Shown: piece after piece, positions 25,330-34,109 of the stretch
Layout: every line of letters starts with the position of its first letter
Position numbering within the stretch: the first letter of the stretch is position 1
Source: Candidatus Tritonobacter lacicola
GTDB taxonomy: Bacteria; Auribacterota; Tritonobacteria; Tritonobacterales; Tritonobacteraceae
Assembly (NCBI GenBank): GCA_030765135.1
Contig: JAVCDC010000040.1
Span: forward strand, 1 to 54,995
Direction: 5' to 3'
DNA length: 54,995 nucleotides
Translations under genes and position numbers: made by a program
The notes under the pieces: model-generated
Told to the model about the DNA's origin: nothing
Seen by the model: the letters and a program-made list of their open reading frames with translations, nothing else
Database searches by the model: none

Positions 25330-25650
25330 CTACTTTTTTAACGCACGCACCGATGCCAGAGATTGTTTGACCGACTCTATAGTCTGCTCAGTGGAAATAA
25401 GCGGAGTGATTTCCCACTCCATAAAAGGCCACATGGGCAGCTGACTTACTAACGTCTGAAGCTCCTCATTAGAGTCCACATCCCAGATTGTGCAACCCGC
25501 TTGTCGACCTACAAGTGCACCATGAAACACGACTTTTCCTTGTTCCTTATACTTCATAATATCTTCCATACCCTTTACCACAAGTTCCAACCATTCTTCG
25601 GCTGGGAGTGGGTAAGCTCCTTCTAGTTCGCAATTGACCAAATACAACAT
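25330..25650 (-). CDS. Muconolactone isomerase-like small protein
   Basis: A 106-residue protein with the dimeric alpha-beta-barrel pattern. The N-terminal beta strand MLYLVNCELE is followed by a helix, VVFHGALVGRQAGCTIWDV, and the ending LVSQLPMWPFMEWEITPL, close to the QLPLFPYM ending of muconolactone isomerase. Enzymatic function is unproven; many relatives are uncharacterised stress or monooxygenase-like proteins. A GGAGGCGATAG ribosome site precedes the ATG. It is a stand-alone gene between repeat remnants. Confidence 0.65.
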   Translation of the reverse strand: MLYLVNCELEGAYPLPAEEWLELVVKGMEDIMKYKEQGKVVFHGALVGRQAGCTIWDVDSNEELQTLVSQLPMWPFMEWEITPLISTEQTIESVKQSLASVRALKK

Positions 25651-26057
25651 AGCTATCGCCTCCTTTCTTTTTAGCAGTTCGTTAAAAGATACGAGCGTCT
25701 TGAACCCTTAATCTATCTTGCCCCCCGAATCCACGTTTAAACCATGATTTACTGTACTACCGGTCCCCCTTTTTCTTAATCGGCGCGCAGCGCCCGCCAA
25801 TATGAAGCTCAGCCGCTAAGGCAGCGGGCGACCAGACAGAAGATCAATCCGTATTCGTGGTGATTATGCCCTTGAGTTATTCCTGATCAGCCCGAAAGTA
25901 AGTTAACAAGTAAACACCGTCCCCTCGGGTACAACTTTCGTTAGAAGGCCCTTTTTGACTGTAAAATTGAACCGCTAAGCCCTTCACAGGGCACTTAAAA
26001 TACGCTACTTTTTCATCGTCAATGGGTTACGTAGGTCCGGCCCTGATTATCTTCTAC
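25651..26057. other. Repeat-bearing gap after the phosphatase gene
   Basis: No gene. It holds the second REP-like copy (25881-25925) and a small hairpin GCCCTTCACAGGGC (25978-25991), which lies about 70 bases past the stop of the minus-strand phosphatase gene and may end its transcript. Confidence 0.45.
25881..25925. repeat. REP-like repeat, copy 2 of 3
   Basis: Same conserved block as at 25214-25260 (AAGTAAGTTAACAAGTAAAC then ACCGTCCCCT), preceded by TTATTCCTGATC. Confidence 0.75.
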
Positions 26058-28283
26058 TTATTGCCAGCCGTAGCCGCGGGGGCCGTACGACTGGGCGATG
26101 TCGGGGCAGTAGCTGGAGGGGGGGGTGGACCATGAGGGCTGGAAGTTGACCCTGACGGTGGTGGGCTTCACGGCGGCGTTGAGCGGGTTTCCCCCGCACC
26201 GGGCCTCGATCCCGTCGCTCCACCCGTCGCCGTCGGAGTCGGCGCTGTTCAAGTCCGCGTCCGTCCCTACGGGGTTGTTGACGGGGTGGTAGGGGTTGTA
26301 GGCCGCATTGCCGTCGTGGTAGATCTCGTCGTAATCGGAGAGGCCGTCAGAGTCGCTGTCCTGCGCCTGGAGGTCCGCTGCGTACGTGACGACGAGTTGC
26401 GGCTTGTTCGTGTTCTCCCGCGAATGGAAGTCCGCGCCGCCCGATCCCCCGGGCAGGATGGCGAATGCGACCGCCCCGTTCCCCGCGACGCCGTCGATGA
26501 CGTCCGCCTCAGACCAGGCGTTCTCGGAGTTCGCCGCGAGGGACGCCAGGACGGCGCCATTCTCGGAAAGCGGGTTGTTCCAGGTCGGGGAGGACTCTGT
26601 CCAGGAGGTGTCGGAGCAGGAGCGGATCTCTCCGGTGTCGCCCGCGTCGAAGCAGTAGAGGCGCAGGGTCGCGCTCTGCACCTGCCCCTGGACGCCGGAG
26701 ACGCTGAACCGGATGTAGGTGTGGTACTGGTGGGACGAGGTGTCGAGCAGGAGCGCGGAGCTCGAGCCGTAGTTCGTGCCGGGGTTGAGGTCGTCGATAT
26801 AGGTGTCAGCCGCGGGGGTGAAGGTGGTCGTGCCGTTGTACACTGTCGCGGCGCAGAAGTCCGGTGCGGACCAGTACGAGCCGTCGCGCACGCGGAGCTG
26901 GAAGACGTACGTGCCGGGGATGGCCGTCGTGAAGAACGGCTGGGACGTGCTCGCGCCGGAGATGGTCACCGTCGGGCCGGAGACCTGCGTCCACTCGTAG
27001 GTGAGGCCGGCACCCTCGGGGTCCACGCTCGCCGTCCCGTTGAGCGTGAGCGAGCCGGTCGTCCCCGCGACGTCGCTCCCCGCGTCGGCGAGGGGAGGCC
27101 GGTTTAACGGCGTCCCGCCAAAGGTGACGTAGTCGAGCCTGTTCCCGTCCAGGTCGAGCGCTTTGACGGCGACCGCGGCGGCGCCGACGTCGACGATTAA
27201 GTAGTGGTTGACCTGCGCCGATGATTCGAGGGTGCCCCCCGCCCAGGCGGAGTACGACCCCGTGTGCAGGCCGGCGCCCGCGCCGCCGCTCGTGATGTAG
27301 GTTACCCCGTCCACGGGGGCGTAGCGGCAGTAGAGGTGGTTATGGCCCCCGAAGGCGCAGGTCACGTCTTTGTCCCGGAAGACGGGGTGGAGGGACGTCT
27401 GGATGCTCGCGGCCTCGTCCGCGGTGTGTTCGCCCAGGGACCACGGCAGGAAGTGTATGATGGCGAACGTCCAGTCCGTGTCCACGTCGTTCCGGGCGTC
27501 GTCGAGGTCGGATTGTATCCAGTTGTACTGGGGGCCCGAGGTGTAGCCGGCGTTGTCCCAGAGCGCCATGGCGGCGACGTGGACGTTCCCGTAGTCGAAG
27601 GAGTACCACTTCTCGTCCGTCGAGCCGGACCCGGCGTAGGGGAAGTCGAAGTAGCCGTAGATGTACGCGTCGGAGGCGGCGGTGGTCCTGTCCTCGTGGT
27701 TCCCCAGCCCCACGTACATGGGGAGATGCGATAGCAGTGACTGGGCGGGCGGCCACATCTCGCTCCAGTCGCTGTAGTACCTGCCGTCCGTCACGACGTC
27801 GCCGCTGTTGAGGACGAAGGTCTGGTGGTGCGCGGGGTACTCGTCCATGTCCGCGCGGATCCTCTGCGCCACCGCTGACCATGTGGCGGTGTCAGTGCGG
27901 TTGTCCCCGGCGACGTAGAACCTGAAGCCGTGCGCCCCTGCGGGAGGGGCCGTCTTGAAGGTCGCATGGGCCGTCTGCGTTGCGCCCGACGTGACGCGGT
28001 AGTGGTAGATGGTGTCGGTGGAGAGGCCCGTGAGGCTGGCGGAGTAGACGGGGCGGCCGTTCACCCAGGTGAGTGTCGCTCCGGCGGTCCCGCCCCCGTA
28101 GGCCGTCGTCTTGCCGTAGGCGACAGACGGGGTGGAGGATTCCTGCTCGTCCGCCTCCCACGTGACGACGATGCTGCTCTGCGTCACGTTCTGGACCCAG
28201 GGGCCCTTGACGAAGTCGTCGGCGTGGGACACTCCCGCGACCGCCAATGCTGCTGCTGCCGTGATTGCTCTCGCCGTTCTCAT
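26058..28283 (-). CDS. Secreted purple-acid-phosphatase-like multidomain protein with NFQP-GW tag
   Basis: A 741-residue protein. It has a signal peptide (1-20, ending SHA), an N-terminal fibronectin-like domain (about 25-110) and a metallophosphatase domain (about 115-380). The metal-binding motifs are VAGDNR, NSGDVV, GLGNHED, IIHFLPWS and FGGHNHLYCR. Then come a PKD/K319-like domain (about 400-490), a DNRLRE/CBM96-type domain (about 495-640), calcium-binding DSDSDGLSDYDE / DSDGDGWSDGIE repeats (about 645-700), and a tag from VRVNFQP to YGWQ (710-741). The true start is the ATG at 28283, overlapping the upstream stop as ATGA. The open frame extends 145 residues upstream but that part is out-of-frame GH16 sequence. 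Confidence 0.9.
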   Translation of the reverse strand: MRTARAITAAAALAVAGVSHADDFVKGPWVQNVTQSSIVVTWEADEQESSTPSVAYGKTTAYGGGTAGATLTWVNGRPVYSASLTGLSTDTIYHYRVTSGATQTAHATFKTAPPAGAHGFRFYVAGDNRTDTATWSAVAQRIRADMDEYPAHHQTFVLNSGDVVTDGRYYSDWSEMWPPAQSLLSHLPMYVGLGNHEDRTTAASDAYIYGYFDFPYAGSGSTDEKWYSFDYGNVHVAAMALWDNAGYTSGPQYNWIQSDLDDARNDVDTDWTFAIIHFLPWSLGEHTADEAASIQTSLHPVFRDKDVTCAFGGHNHLYCRYAPVDGVTYITSGGAGAGLHTGSYSAWAGGTLESSAQVNHYLIVDVGAAAVAVKALDLDGNRLDYVTFGGTPLNRPPLADAGSDVAGTTGSLTLNGTASVDPEGAGLTYEWTQVSGPTVTISGASTSQPFFTTAIPGTYVFQLRVRDGSYWSAPDFCAATVYNGTTTFTPAADTYIDDLNPGTNYGSSSALLLDTSSHQYHTYIRFSVSGVQGQVQSATLRLYCFDAGDTGEIRSCSDTSWTESSPTWNNPLSENGAVLASLAANSENAWSEADVIDGVAGNGAVAFAILPGGSGGADFHSRENTNKPQLVVTYAADLQAQDSDSDGLSDYDEIYHDGNAAYNPYHPVNNPVGTDADLNSADSDGDGWSDGIEARCGGNPLNAAVKPTTVRVNFQPSWSTPPSSYCPDIAQSYGPRGYGWQ

Positions 28284-29449
28284 TTCCAGCCGAAGTTGAT
28301 CCCTTCGAAGAAAAAGGAGCCGTCGTCCGCGCGGTACCCGGCGGGGACTCCCGCGGCGCCGGGCTGGTAGTTTATCCGTATGGCGCCAGGGTCGTACTTG
28401 AAGGACTCCACGATTACCTCCTCCTCCAGCCCGTCTGAGGGCGTCGCCCCGTCGATCAGCCACAGGTTGATGCGGGTGCCCTCGCCGCCCGCCGGCGGCG
28501 TGTCGCCTCCGGCGTACTGCAGGGACTCGATCTCGTCGCCGGGATCGGGAGGGAGCGTGCTTCCCTGGAAGCTCGAGAAGAGGACGTTGCCTGCCTGCCA
28601 GGCGAAGCGGTGTGTCGAGTAATTCCCCTGTAGCGCCATGTCGAACCGATGCCGGTTGCCGGCGGTCCCCCACGGCTGCACGACGAACTGCGCGTTTTTC
28701 CCCGTCTCCTCTCCCCACCGGGAGAACTCGATGTCGATCTCCCGGTAGTTGTGCTGCGGGGCGTCGTCGTCCCAGGTGAAGAGCCCCAGGACGATCTTCC
28801 TGTCAAGCTGGTCCACCCGGCTTCCGAGGATGAAGGTGTAGGTCCCGTAGCCGAGCGTCTCGGTCGTGAAGACCTCCGTGGAGTACCATTTGCCGCTCCT
28901 GTAGACGATCTTTAGGTGGAGGCGGTCGCTTCCGTCGACCCAGACGTCCGCCGTGTTGTCGGAGAAGTAGTTCGGCCCGGGCCCCACGAGGCTCTCGCTC
29001 GCCTTCACCTTCCAGGTGTACCCGGAGAACGAGAGCGTCCGGTACGGTGGCCCCCTCTCCACGTACGTGTGCGCGAGCGCGTTCTGGTTGAGCTCGGCCG
29101 GCAGCGTCCCGCCGCCGCTCATCGTGGGCGGGGTGTAGCCGTTCTCCAGCAGGTAGGCCACGATCCTGGTCGCGTTCTGGTCATCCCCGCCGGTCGTGAT
29201 GTCGCAGGTCCATCCACCGTCGCCCTGGATGGACGTCAGAGGGCTGCCGAAGTAGGGCTTTGTCCACCACCCCGAGACGTAGATGTAGACGGCGACCTTG
29301 TAGCCGGCCGGGTCGACCCCCGCCACCTGCCCCTGGAGGTCCTGAGAGCTCCCGTAGGGCGGCACGTATGTGAACGATACGGTGGCGGCGCGGCAGGGGG
29401 ATCTCGTCAGAAGCAGCAAAAACACCACTGTCAAGAGTAGATCGCGCAT
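28280..29449 (-). CDS. Secreted GH16-like protein with NFQP-GW tag
   Basis: A 389-residue protein with a signal peptide (about 1-21, ending CRAA). An N-terminal region of about 100 residues is unassigned. It is followed by a jelly-roll domain bearing REIDIEFSRWG, the E-I-D-I-E catalytic pattern of glycoside hydrolase family 16 (endo-beta-glucanase type). The last 33 residues run from IRINYQP to FGWK. It is translationally coupled (ATGA) to the phosphatase gene. A promoter and operator-like dyad lie upstream at 29489-29547. A glycan-degrading or remodelling role outside the cell is inferred. Confidence 0.82.
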   Translation of the reverse strand: MRDLLLTVVFLLLLTRSPCRAATVSFTYVPPYGSSQDLQGQVAGVDPAGYKVAVYIYVSGWWTKPYFGSPLTSIQGDGGWTCDITTGGDDQNATRIVAYLLENGYTPPTMSGGGTLPAELNQNALAHTYVERGPPYRTLSFSGYTWKVKASESLVGPGPNYFSDNTADVWVDGSDRLHLKIVYRSGKWYSTEVFTTETLGYGTYTFILGSRVDQLDRKIVLGLFTWDDDAPQHNYREIDIEFSRWGEETGKNAQFVVQPWGTAGNRHRFDMALQGNYSTHRFAWQAGNVLFSSFQGSTLPPDPGDEIESLQYAGGDTPPAGGEGTRINLWLIDGATPSDGLEEEVIVESFKYDPGAIRINYQPGAAGVPAGYRADDGSFFFEGINFGWK

Positions 29450-29488
29450 GCTAATCCATCATTGTGCCCCATCGAGAGGATGAGGCAC

Positions 29489-29507
29489 ACATGGTGTACC
29501 ACCATGT
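29489..29507. promoter_or_regulatory. Operator-like dyad at the start of the GH16 transcript
   Basis: ACATGGTG-TAC-CACCATGT, a perfect 8-base inverted repeat, lies just downstream of the predicted transcription start, 40-58 bases before the start codon. It could be a repressor site or an RNA hairpin. Confidence 0.5.
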
Positions 29508-29519
29508 AGTACTTACTAA

Positions 29520-29547
29520 ATTATGCCACGTACTCATGGAGAGTCAA
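29520..29547 (-). promoter_or_regulatory. Sigma70-like promoter of the GH16-phosphatase operon
   Basis: On the minus strand TTGACT (29542-29547), 16 bases, CATAAT (29520-29525): five of six matches in each hexamer. Confidence 0.65.
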
Positions 29548-30147
29548 GGAGAAATGTCCTTCCTTGTTCTCAACTGACGGTGAGTTGAGCGGAACCTCGA
29601 CTTCCGGGGCGGCCCCGAAGGAGGCCGGCCCGGAAACAAGGGGGAAGTCCCGCGAAGCGGGATTGTTCCACGATCATGATAAATATCCCGTCGAGTTACT
29701 CCTGATCTACCCACAAGTAAGTTAACAAGTAAACACCGTCCCCTATTTCCCAGGCGCTAGCGAGGAACCCGTCGCCGCTTGCCAGAGATCTATGGATAAT
29801 ACCCGCTGGCAACGACGCCATAAGCATGACAGCAACCAGAACACAACAGTAAGGCATTTGTTTTTATCTGGTTTCCAGTTTTTTGCTTATAGCTTACAGC
29901 TTATCGCTTTTTCACTTCTTGTTTCTTTTCTTTGCGCCCTTTGCGCCTTTGCGGTTCATTTATTGTTTCTTTTTTTCTTCAGTGGTTATTTTTTTATTTA
30001 GTTCTTTTCTTCTTTTTCTTTCGTTTTTAATTTTTCACTATGGTTTTGCCTTTTGAATTAACTGGGTCTATAATGAAACAACCGTATTTTCTATGCTCCA
30101 ATAGGTAAGCCAGTCAGAACAAGATAATAAAGTCACCCAAAATTACC
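29548..30147. other. Intergenic stretch with repeats and falling GC
   Basis: No gene seen. It contains the third REP-like copy (29701-29747) and a CTTTGCGCCCTTTGCGCCTTTGCGG word like that of 7474-7725. After about 29790 it becomes AT-rich toward the GT39-like gene. Confidence 0.5.
29701..29747. repeat. REP-like repeat, copy 3 of 3
   Basis: TCCTGATCTACCC then AAGTAAGTTAACAAGTAAAC then ACCGTCCCCTAT; same orientation as the copies at 25214 and 25881. Confidence 0.75.
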
Positions 30148-31701
30148 ATGAGCCGCCGTTACTATGCCGTAGCATGGGCTGTCATATTCCTAATCGCTTT
30201 TGCGTTACGGGCTCTGCCTATATTTGCCGGCCAGCCCTATATCAGTTACGTCGATGAGGGACATGTGCTTCACCGTGTAATAAACATGATCTCAGCAAGA
30301 ACATGGGACCCTAATTGGTATAGATATCCCTCATTTGTTATGTACCTAATTATTATCGGGGCGTATATCTTTTCTACAATCTCCATGCTCATAGGATGCC
30401 ATACCTTCGCTGATATCATGGCAAATAGTTTTGTCCCATCCGGGTACTACGACATCATTGAGCCTTCATCAATCATAATAGTTGGGCGCATGGTTGTCCT
30501 GTTGTTCAGTATTGGTATTGTCATTCTCGTTGCTGTAATTGCAAAGCGGCTTTCAGGGCATCCAGCTGGGATGATGGCCTCTCTGTTTGCCGCCACAGTG
30601 CCAGCCTTGGTAATTCGTAGTTCGATAGTAATCGTTGACACACCGGCTACTTTTTTTACTACAGCCTGTCTTTATTTTTCTCTGCGCATGCACGAAGACA
30701 ACCGACGAAGTCCTTATGCGATAATTGCAGGTATTATGGCCGGTTTCGCTTTCTCATCAAAGTATCCAGCCGGGTCTGTCTATGTCGTAGTAGTCACTAC
30801 GATTCTGATTAGAAACTGGTCGCTGCTCGAAAAAGGACATGCATTGTTATCTTCTGTCATTGGTCTAGTGCTTGGTGCATTGATAGCTATGCCTACTCTT
30901 TTATCAAGGTTTAATACAGTACTAATGGATATCCGGCTCCAAGCCAGCGTATACCGCCATAGCTCAACTCTACTCTCTTATTGGGACCAGGCGCTTAGCA
31001 AAGCAGAGCTTGGGCCAGTCTTTTTAATATTTGCCCTCATAGGAATTGGTATTTTATTTACACGGAGATTAACACGAACGGTTGCTATATCATGGATTGC
31101 GTTTGCAGTCGTGCTTATAGGATGGCTCACTCGATCAAGATATCAGCATTTCCGTAACCTCCTACCCCTGGTTCCAATCGGTTGCATCACAATTGGTATA
31201 TTCTGGGGTAAGTTATTTGAGTTCTCGCGTCGCCTGCGCCCAGTGACAGTCGTCGTAGCTATTGGAGTTGTGGTTGCTATGACAATGGGCCCAGCCTACT
31301 CATATATTCAAAGACAACTGCGATTGGAGGATACTCGGGTACAATCAGTGAAGTGGATGGCTGAGAACGTTTCTCGCGAGGATAGGGTATTAATTATTGA
31401 AGAGCAAACGTTTCTCCCGAGTCATTTACAGCAACTCAAGTGTCACATCAATATTATACCTTTGTGGAAAACGCGAGAGTTTTTGAAACAAAATCAAGAT
31501 ATAGGATACGTAGTCACAGGCGAGTTTGATGTACCCCCCGTGGATAATAGCGGTAAGAGTGTAAACTTGGATGCCTGGAGTGAGTATCTAGAAGAGCTTG
31601 ACATACAGATAAAGTTTGGTACCCGCCACACACCATCTTTGCTGATAACATGGCGAAGTAATGACCAATTGATTAAGATATTCAAAGTGCCCCAGCGATG
31701 A
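30148..31701 (+). CDS. GT39/ArnT-like membrane glycosyltransferase
   Basis: A 517-residue protein with about eleven membrane helices. The first periplasmic loop carries YVDEGHVLH, matching the conserved acidic residues of the PMT/ArnT-like GT-C fold that takes sugar from polyprenyl phosphate. The C-terminal 120 residues form a soluble periplasmic part. Its base composition is clearly more AT-rich than the genes on either side and its codons often end in A or T, suggesting acquisition from another genome. No partner gene is adjacent. Confidence 0.8.
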   Translation: MSRRYYAVAWAVIFLIAFALRALPIFAGQPYISYVDEGHVLHRVINMISARTWDPNWYRYPSFVMYLIIIGAYIFSTISMLIGCHTFADIMANSFVPSGYYDIIEPSSIIIVGRMVVLLFSIGIVILVAVIAKRLSGHPAGMMASLFAATVPALVIRSSIVIVDTPATFFTTACLYFSLRMHEDNRRSPYAIIAGIMAGFAFSSKYPAGSVYVVVVTTILIRNWSLLEKGHALLSSVIGLVLGALIAMPTLLSRFNTVLMDIRLQASVYRHSSTLLSYWDQALSKAELGPVFLIFALIGIGILFTRRLTRTVAISWIAFAVVLIGWLTRSRYQHFRNLLPLVPIGCITIGIFWGKLFEFSRRLRPVTVVVAIGVVVAMTMGPAYSYIQRQLRLEDTRVQSVKWMAENVSREDRVLIIEEQTFLPSHLQQLKCHINIIPLWKTREFLKQNQDIGYVVTGEFDVPPVDNSGKSVNLDAWSEYLEELDIQIKFGTRHTPSLLITWRSNDQLIKIFKVPQR

Positions 31702-33035
31702 GCTTTATTGAGTTTCAGAATGGTCGTTTATTTTAGTTTTCTTCTTCGTGGTTCATTCTTTCTTCTTCTTCACGCTTCACGCTTCACGCTTCACGAGTTT
31801 TAGTCTTTCGTTTTGAATTTTCCACTATGGTTTTACCTTTTTCGCTTTGCATTTTGCCTTTTTAAGGCTTTCAACCGTGGTTAGGGTGTCCCCAGATTGC
31901 ACGAAGAAGAAAAAGACAAAAACCAAAGGGAAATTATAGTATTGGAGGGGATTCACAATGCTAAAAGCAGAGGGGGAGCTTGAAAGAGAGCCTGATATAG
32001 AGCAAACTATATACTAAGAAATGATGCAGTGCCAAACAGGGACACCTTTTCCAACCCTCTCCCTTCCAGCAGATTGTAAATAAATAAACCCCATAATGAT
32101 GTCAGGGGGAGAGCTCTTAAAGTAAAAGGGGAAGGAGTTGATTTGTTGACTTTAGCTGAAACTTAATCGCATTCCTACTATATTGTCAAATATTTAGTGT
32201 GATTCGAATCACACTTGATTACGAGCGGGTTTCCATGGATGATCCCACGCTTCCATTTGCAGGGGAGCACGTTAAAGCTATAGAGCGCACGGATACAACC
32301 CCTCACCCCATCCCTCTCCCCTTTCCATGGGGAGAGGGGGCATAAGTGGAGATAAGCCTCCCCATCGATTCAATTGGCAACCAGCTTATTTACCACCAAA
32401 TGCATTAATTGTAAGACCAATCATTTCCGGGAAAGCCCCAGTATACCGATCGATGATCGACAATTGACGATTGAAGATTGAAGAAGAAACTTGAAACTGG
32501 AAATTTGAAACTTGGAAAAGCGGATGCAAGAAGTAGAAAACAAGATGCAGGATGCAAGATACAGGATAACTGCAAAATAACGAAACCAGAAAACAATAAA
32601 ACTCAAAAACAAATTAAAGAAGGTCTCTCGCGAAGGACGCCCTTCGGCAGGCTCAGGACAGGCGCCGAGCGCGAAGAAAAACCGAAGAATAGGAAAAAGA
32701 AAACACTGCCGGCCGGCAGAGCTGCCGCAATGTTCTATTTTCATTTATAGGCAGCCGTTCCGAATGCTTTCGGGGCGCACCCTACCCCGGTCCCGGTGGG
32801 GCTCTCCGTCAATAACTGCCGGATCTTCGACCCTCCGGCGGGGTCTTACAACATCGTACTGCGTATTGTGTATTGCGTACCCCCCTCACCCCCCAGAAAA
32901 CGGCGGGAGAGGGAAATTAAGCAACAGTGTAGCGAGCAACATTATTGAAAGGAAATCGGGAAAACGGGGGGGGTTCTATGGTATTATATCTGTTTTTGGG
33001 CCTCCTGTACGGAGGCGGGAATAAGGAGACAGATC
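31702..33035. other. Long gene-free stretch made of short repeats
   Basis: No credible gene in 1.3 kb. It holds TTCACGC heptamers (31768-31797), a perfect CRP-like dyad at 32196-32215, a CCCTCTCCCC hairpin near 32301-32340, TTGAAACTTGGAAA-like degenerate repeats (32470-32520), and the GGCAGGCTCAGGACAGG word (32646-32662). It marks a break between the accessory region and the polysaccharide cluster. Confidence 0.5.
32196..32215. promoter_or_regulatory. Orphan CRP-type dyad
   Basis: A perfect 20-base palindrome containing TGTGA-N6-TCACA (32198-32202 and 32209-32213), the established consensus of CRP/FNR-superfamily regulators. It is about 820 bases upstream of the epimerase and not near another start codon. 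Confidence 0.45.
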
Positions 33036-34034
33036 ATGGATATACGGGGCAAGAAGCTTCTCGTCATCGGCGGGGCCGGCCTTATCGGCTCTCACCTCGT
33101 TGAAGAGCTCCTCAAGGAGGATGTCGCCGAGGTGTGCGTCTACGACAACTTCTGCCGGGGGACCATGGAGAACCTCTCGGAGGCCCTCAAAGATAAAAGG
33201 TGCAATGTTTTTCCGCTCGGAGGCGACATCTGCCAGAGGGACATACTGGAAGAGGCCGTGAAGGGCAAGGACGGCGTATTCCTCCTTGCCGCTCTGTGGC
33301 TGCTCCACTGCCACGAGTACCCCGAGTCGGCTTTCGAAGTGAACGTCAGGGGATCTTTCAACGTCCTCCAGGCATGTGTCCGGCAAGGGGTGGAGAGGCT
33401 CGTCTTCAGCAGCTCGGCCAGCGTTTACGGGGACGCCGTCGTGGAGCCTATGAAGGAAGACCACCCATACAACAACTGGACGTTCTACGGCGCCAACAAA
33501 ATCGCCGTTGAGCACATGTTCAAGGCCCTCCACAACCGCTACGGCCTGAACGGCGTCTGCCTGCGCTACATGAACGTCTACGGGCCCCGCCAGGATTACC
33601 GGGGGACCTACATAGCGGTGATGATGAAGATACTGGACCGGATCGACAGGAACGAGCAGCCCGTCGTCCACGGAGACGGCTCGCAGGCATACGACTTCAT
33701 CTACGTAAAGGACGTGGCGCGGGCGAACGTCTGCGCGATGAAGGCAGAAGTCCCCTTCGGCTTCTACAACGTCGGGAGGGGCATAAAGACGTCGATCAGT
33801 GAGCTGGCGGACCTCCTCCTCAGGCAGGCGGGCCGGAAGGACCTGGGGATAAGGTACAAGCCCGGCGGGACCACCTTCGTCACGAACAGGGTCGGCTGCC
33901 CCGAGGCGGCGAAACGGGACCTCGGCTTCGAGTGGACGGTTGACCTCGAGGAGGGGATGAAGAATTTGATCGAGTGGCGTAACTCGCATAAGAAGGCCGT
34001 TGAGGCCAGGCGGAAGGCGGCGGGGGTAGAATAG
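33036..34034 (+). CDS. NAD-dependent sugar-nucleotide epimerase/dehydratase
   Basis: A 332-residue extended SDR enzyme. NAD binding is by VIGGAGLIGSHLVEELL (residues 10-26). The active site is SSSASVYGD plus the YGANK (Tyr-x3-Lys) pair, and LRYMNVYGPRQD follows. It resembles UDP-glucose 4-epimerases and related hexose/pentose modifying enzymes; the substrate is not determinable. An AAGGAG ribosome site precedes the ATG. It opens the plus-strand polysaccharide cluster. Confidence 0.9.
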   Translation: MDIRGKKLLVIGGAGLIGSHLVEELLKEDVAEVCVYDNFCRGTMENLSEALKDKRCNVFPLGGDICQRDILEEAVKGKDGVFLLAALWLLHCHEYPESAFEVNVRGSFNVLQACVRQGVERLVFSSSASVYGDAVVEPMKEDHPYNNWTFYGANKIAVEHMFKALHNRYGLNGVCLRYMNVYGPRQDYRGTYIAVMMKILDRIDRNEQPVVHGDGSQAYDFIYVKDVARANVCAMKAEVPFGFYNVGRGIKTSISELADLLLRQAGRKDLGIRYKPGGTTFVTNRVGCPEAAKRDLGFEWTVDLEEGMKNLIEWRNSHKKAVEARRKAAGVE

Positions 34035-34058
34035 AAGATGAATGACCAATGTTCAATG

Positions 34059-34105
34059 AAGAGACTGAAGACCAAAGACAATAGACCATAGACAAAAAAA
34101 GAAAA
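34059..34105. repeat. Dispersed repeat copy 1, before the aminotransferase
   Basis: AAGAGACTGAAGACCAAAGA then CAATAGAC, CATAGAC and AAAAAAAGAAAA. The same words occur at 40333-40372 before the sulfatase-like gene, without the CATAGAC unit. Confidence 0.65.
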
Positions 34106-34109
34106 AGTT

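Noticed and set aside
28284..28718. N-terminal extension of 145 residues on the phosphatase gene
   Set aside because: It is out-of-frame GH16 coding sequence, Arg-rich and without features; the signal peptide begins at the ATG at 28283.
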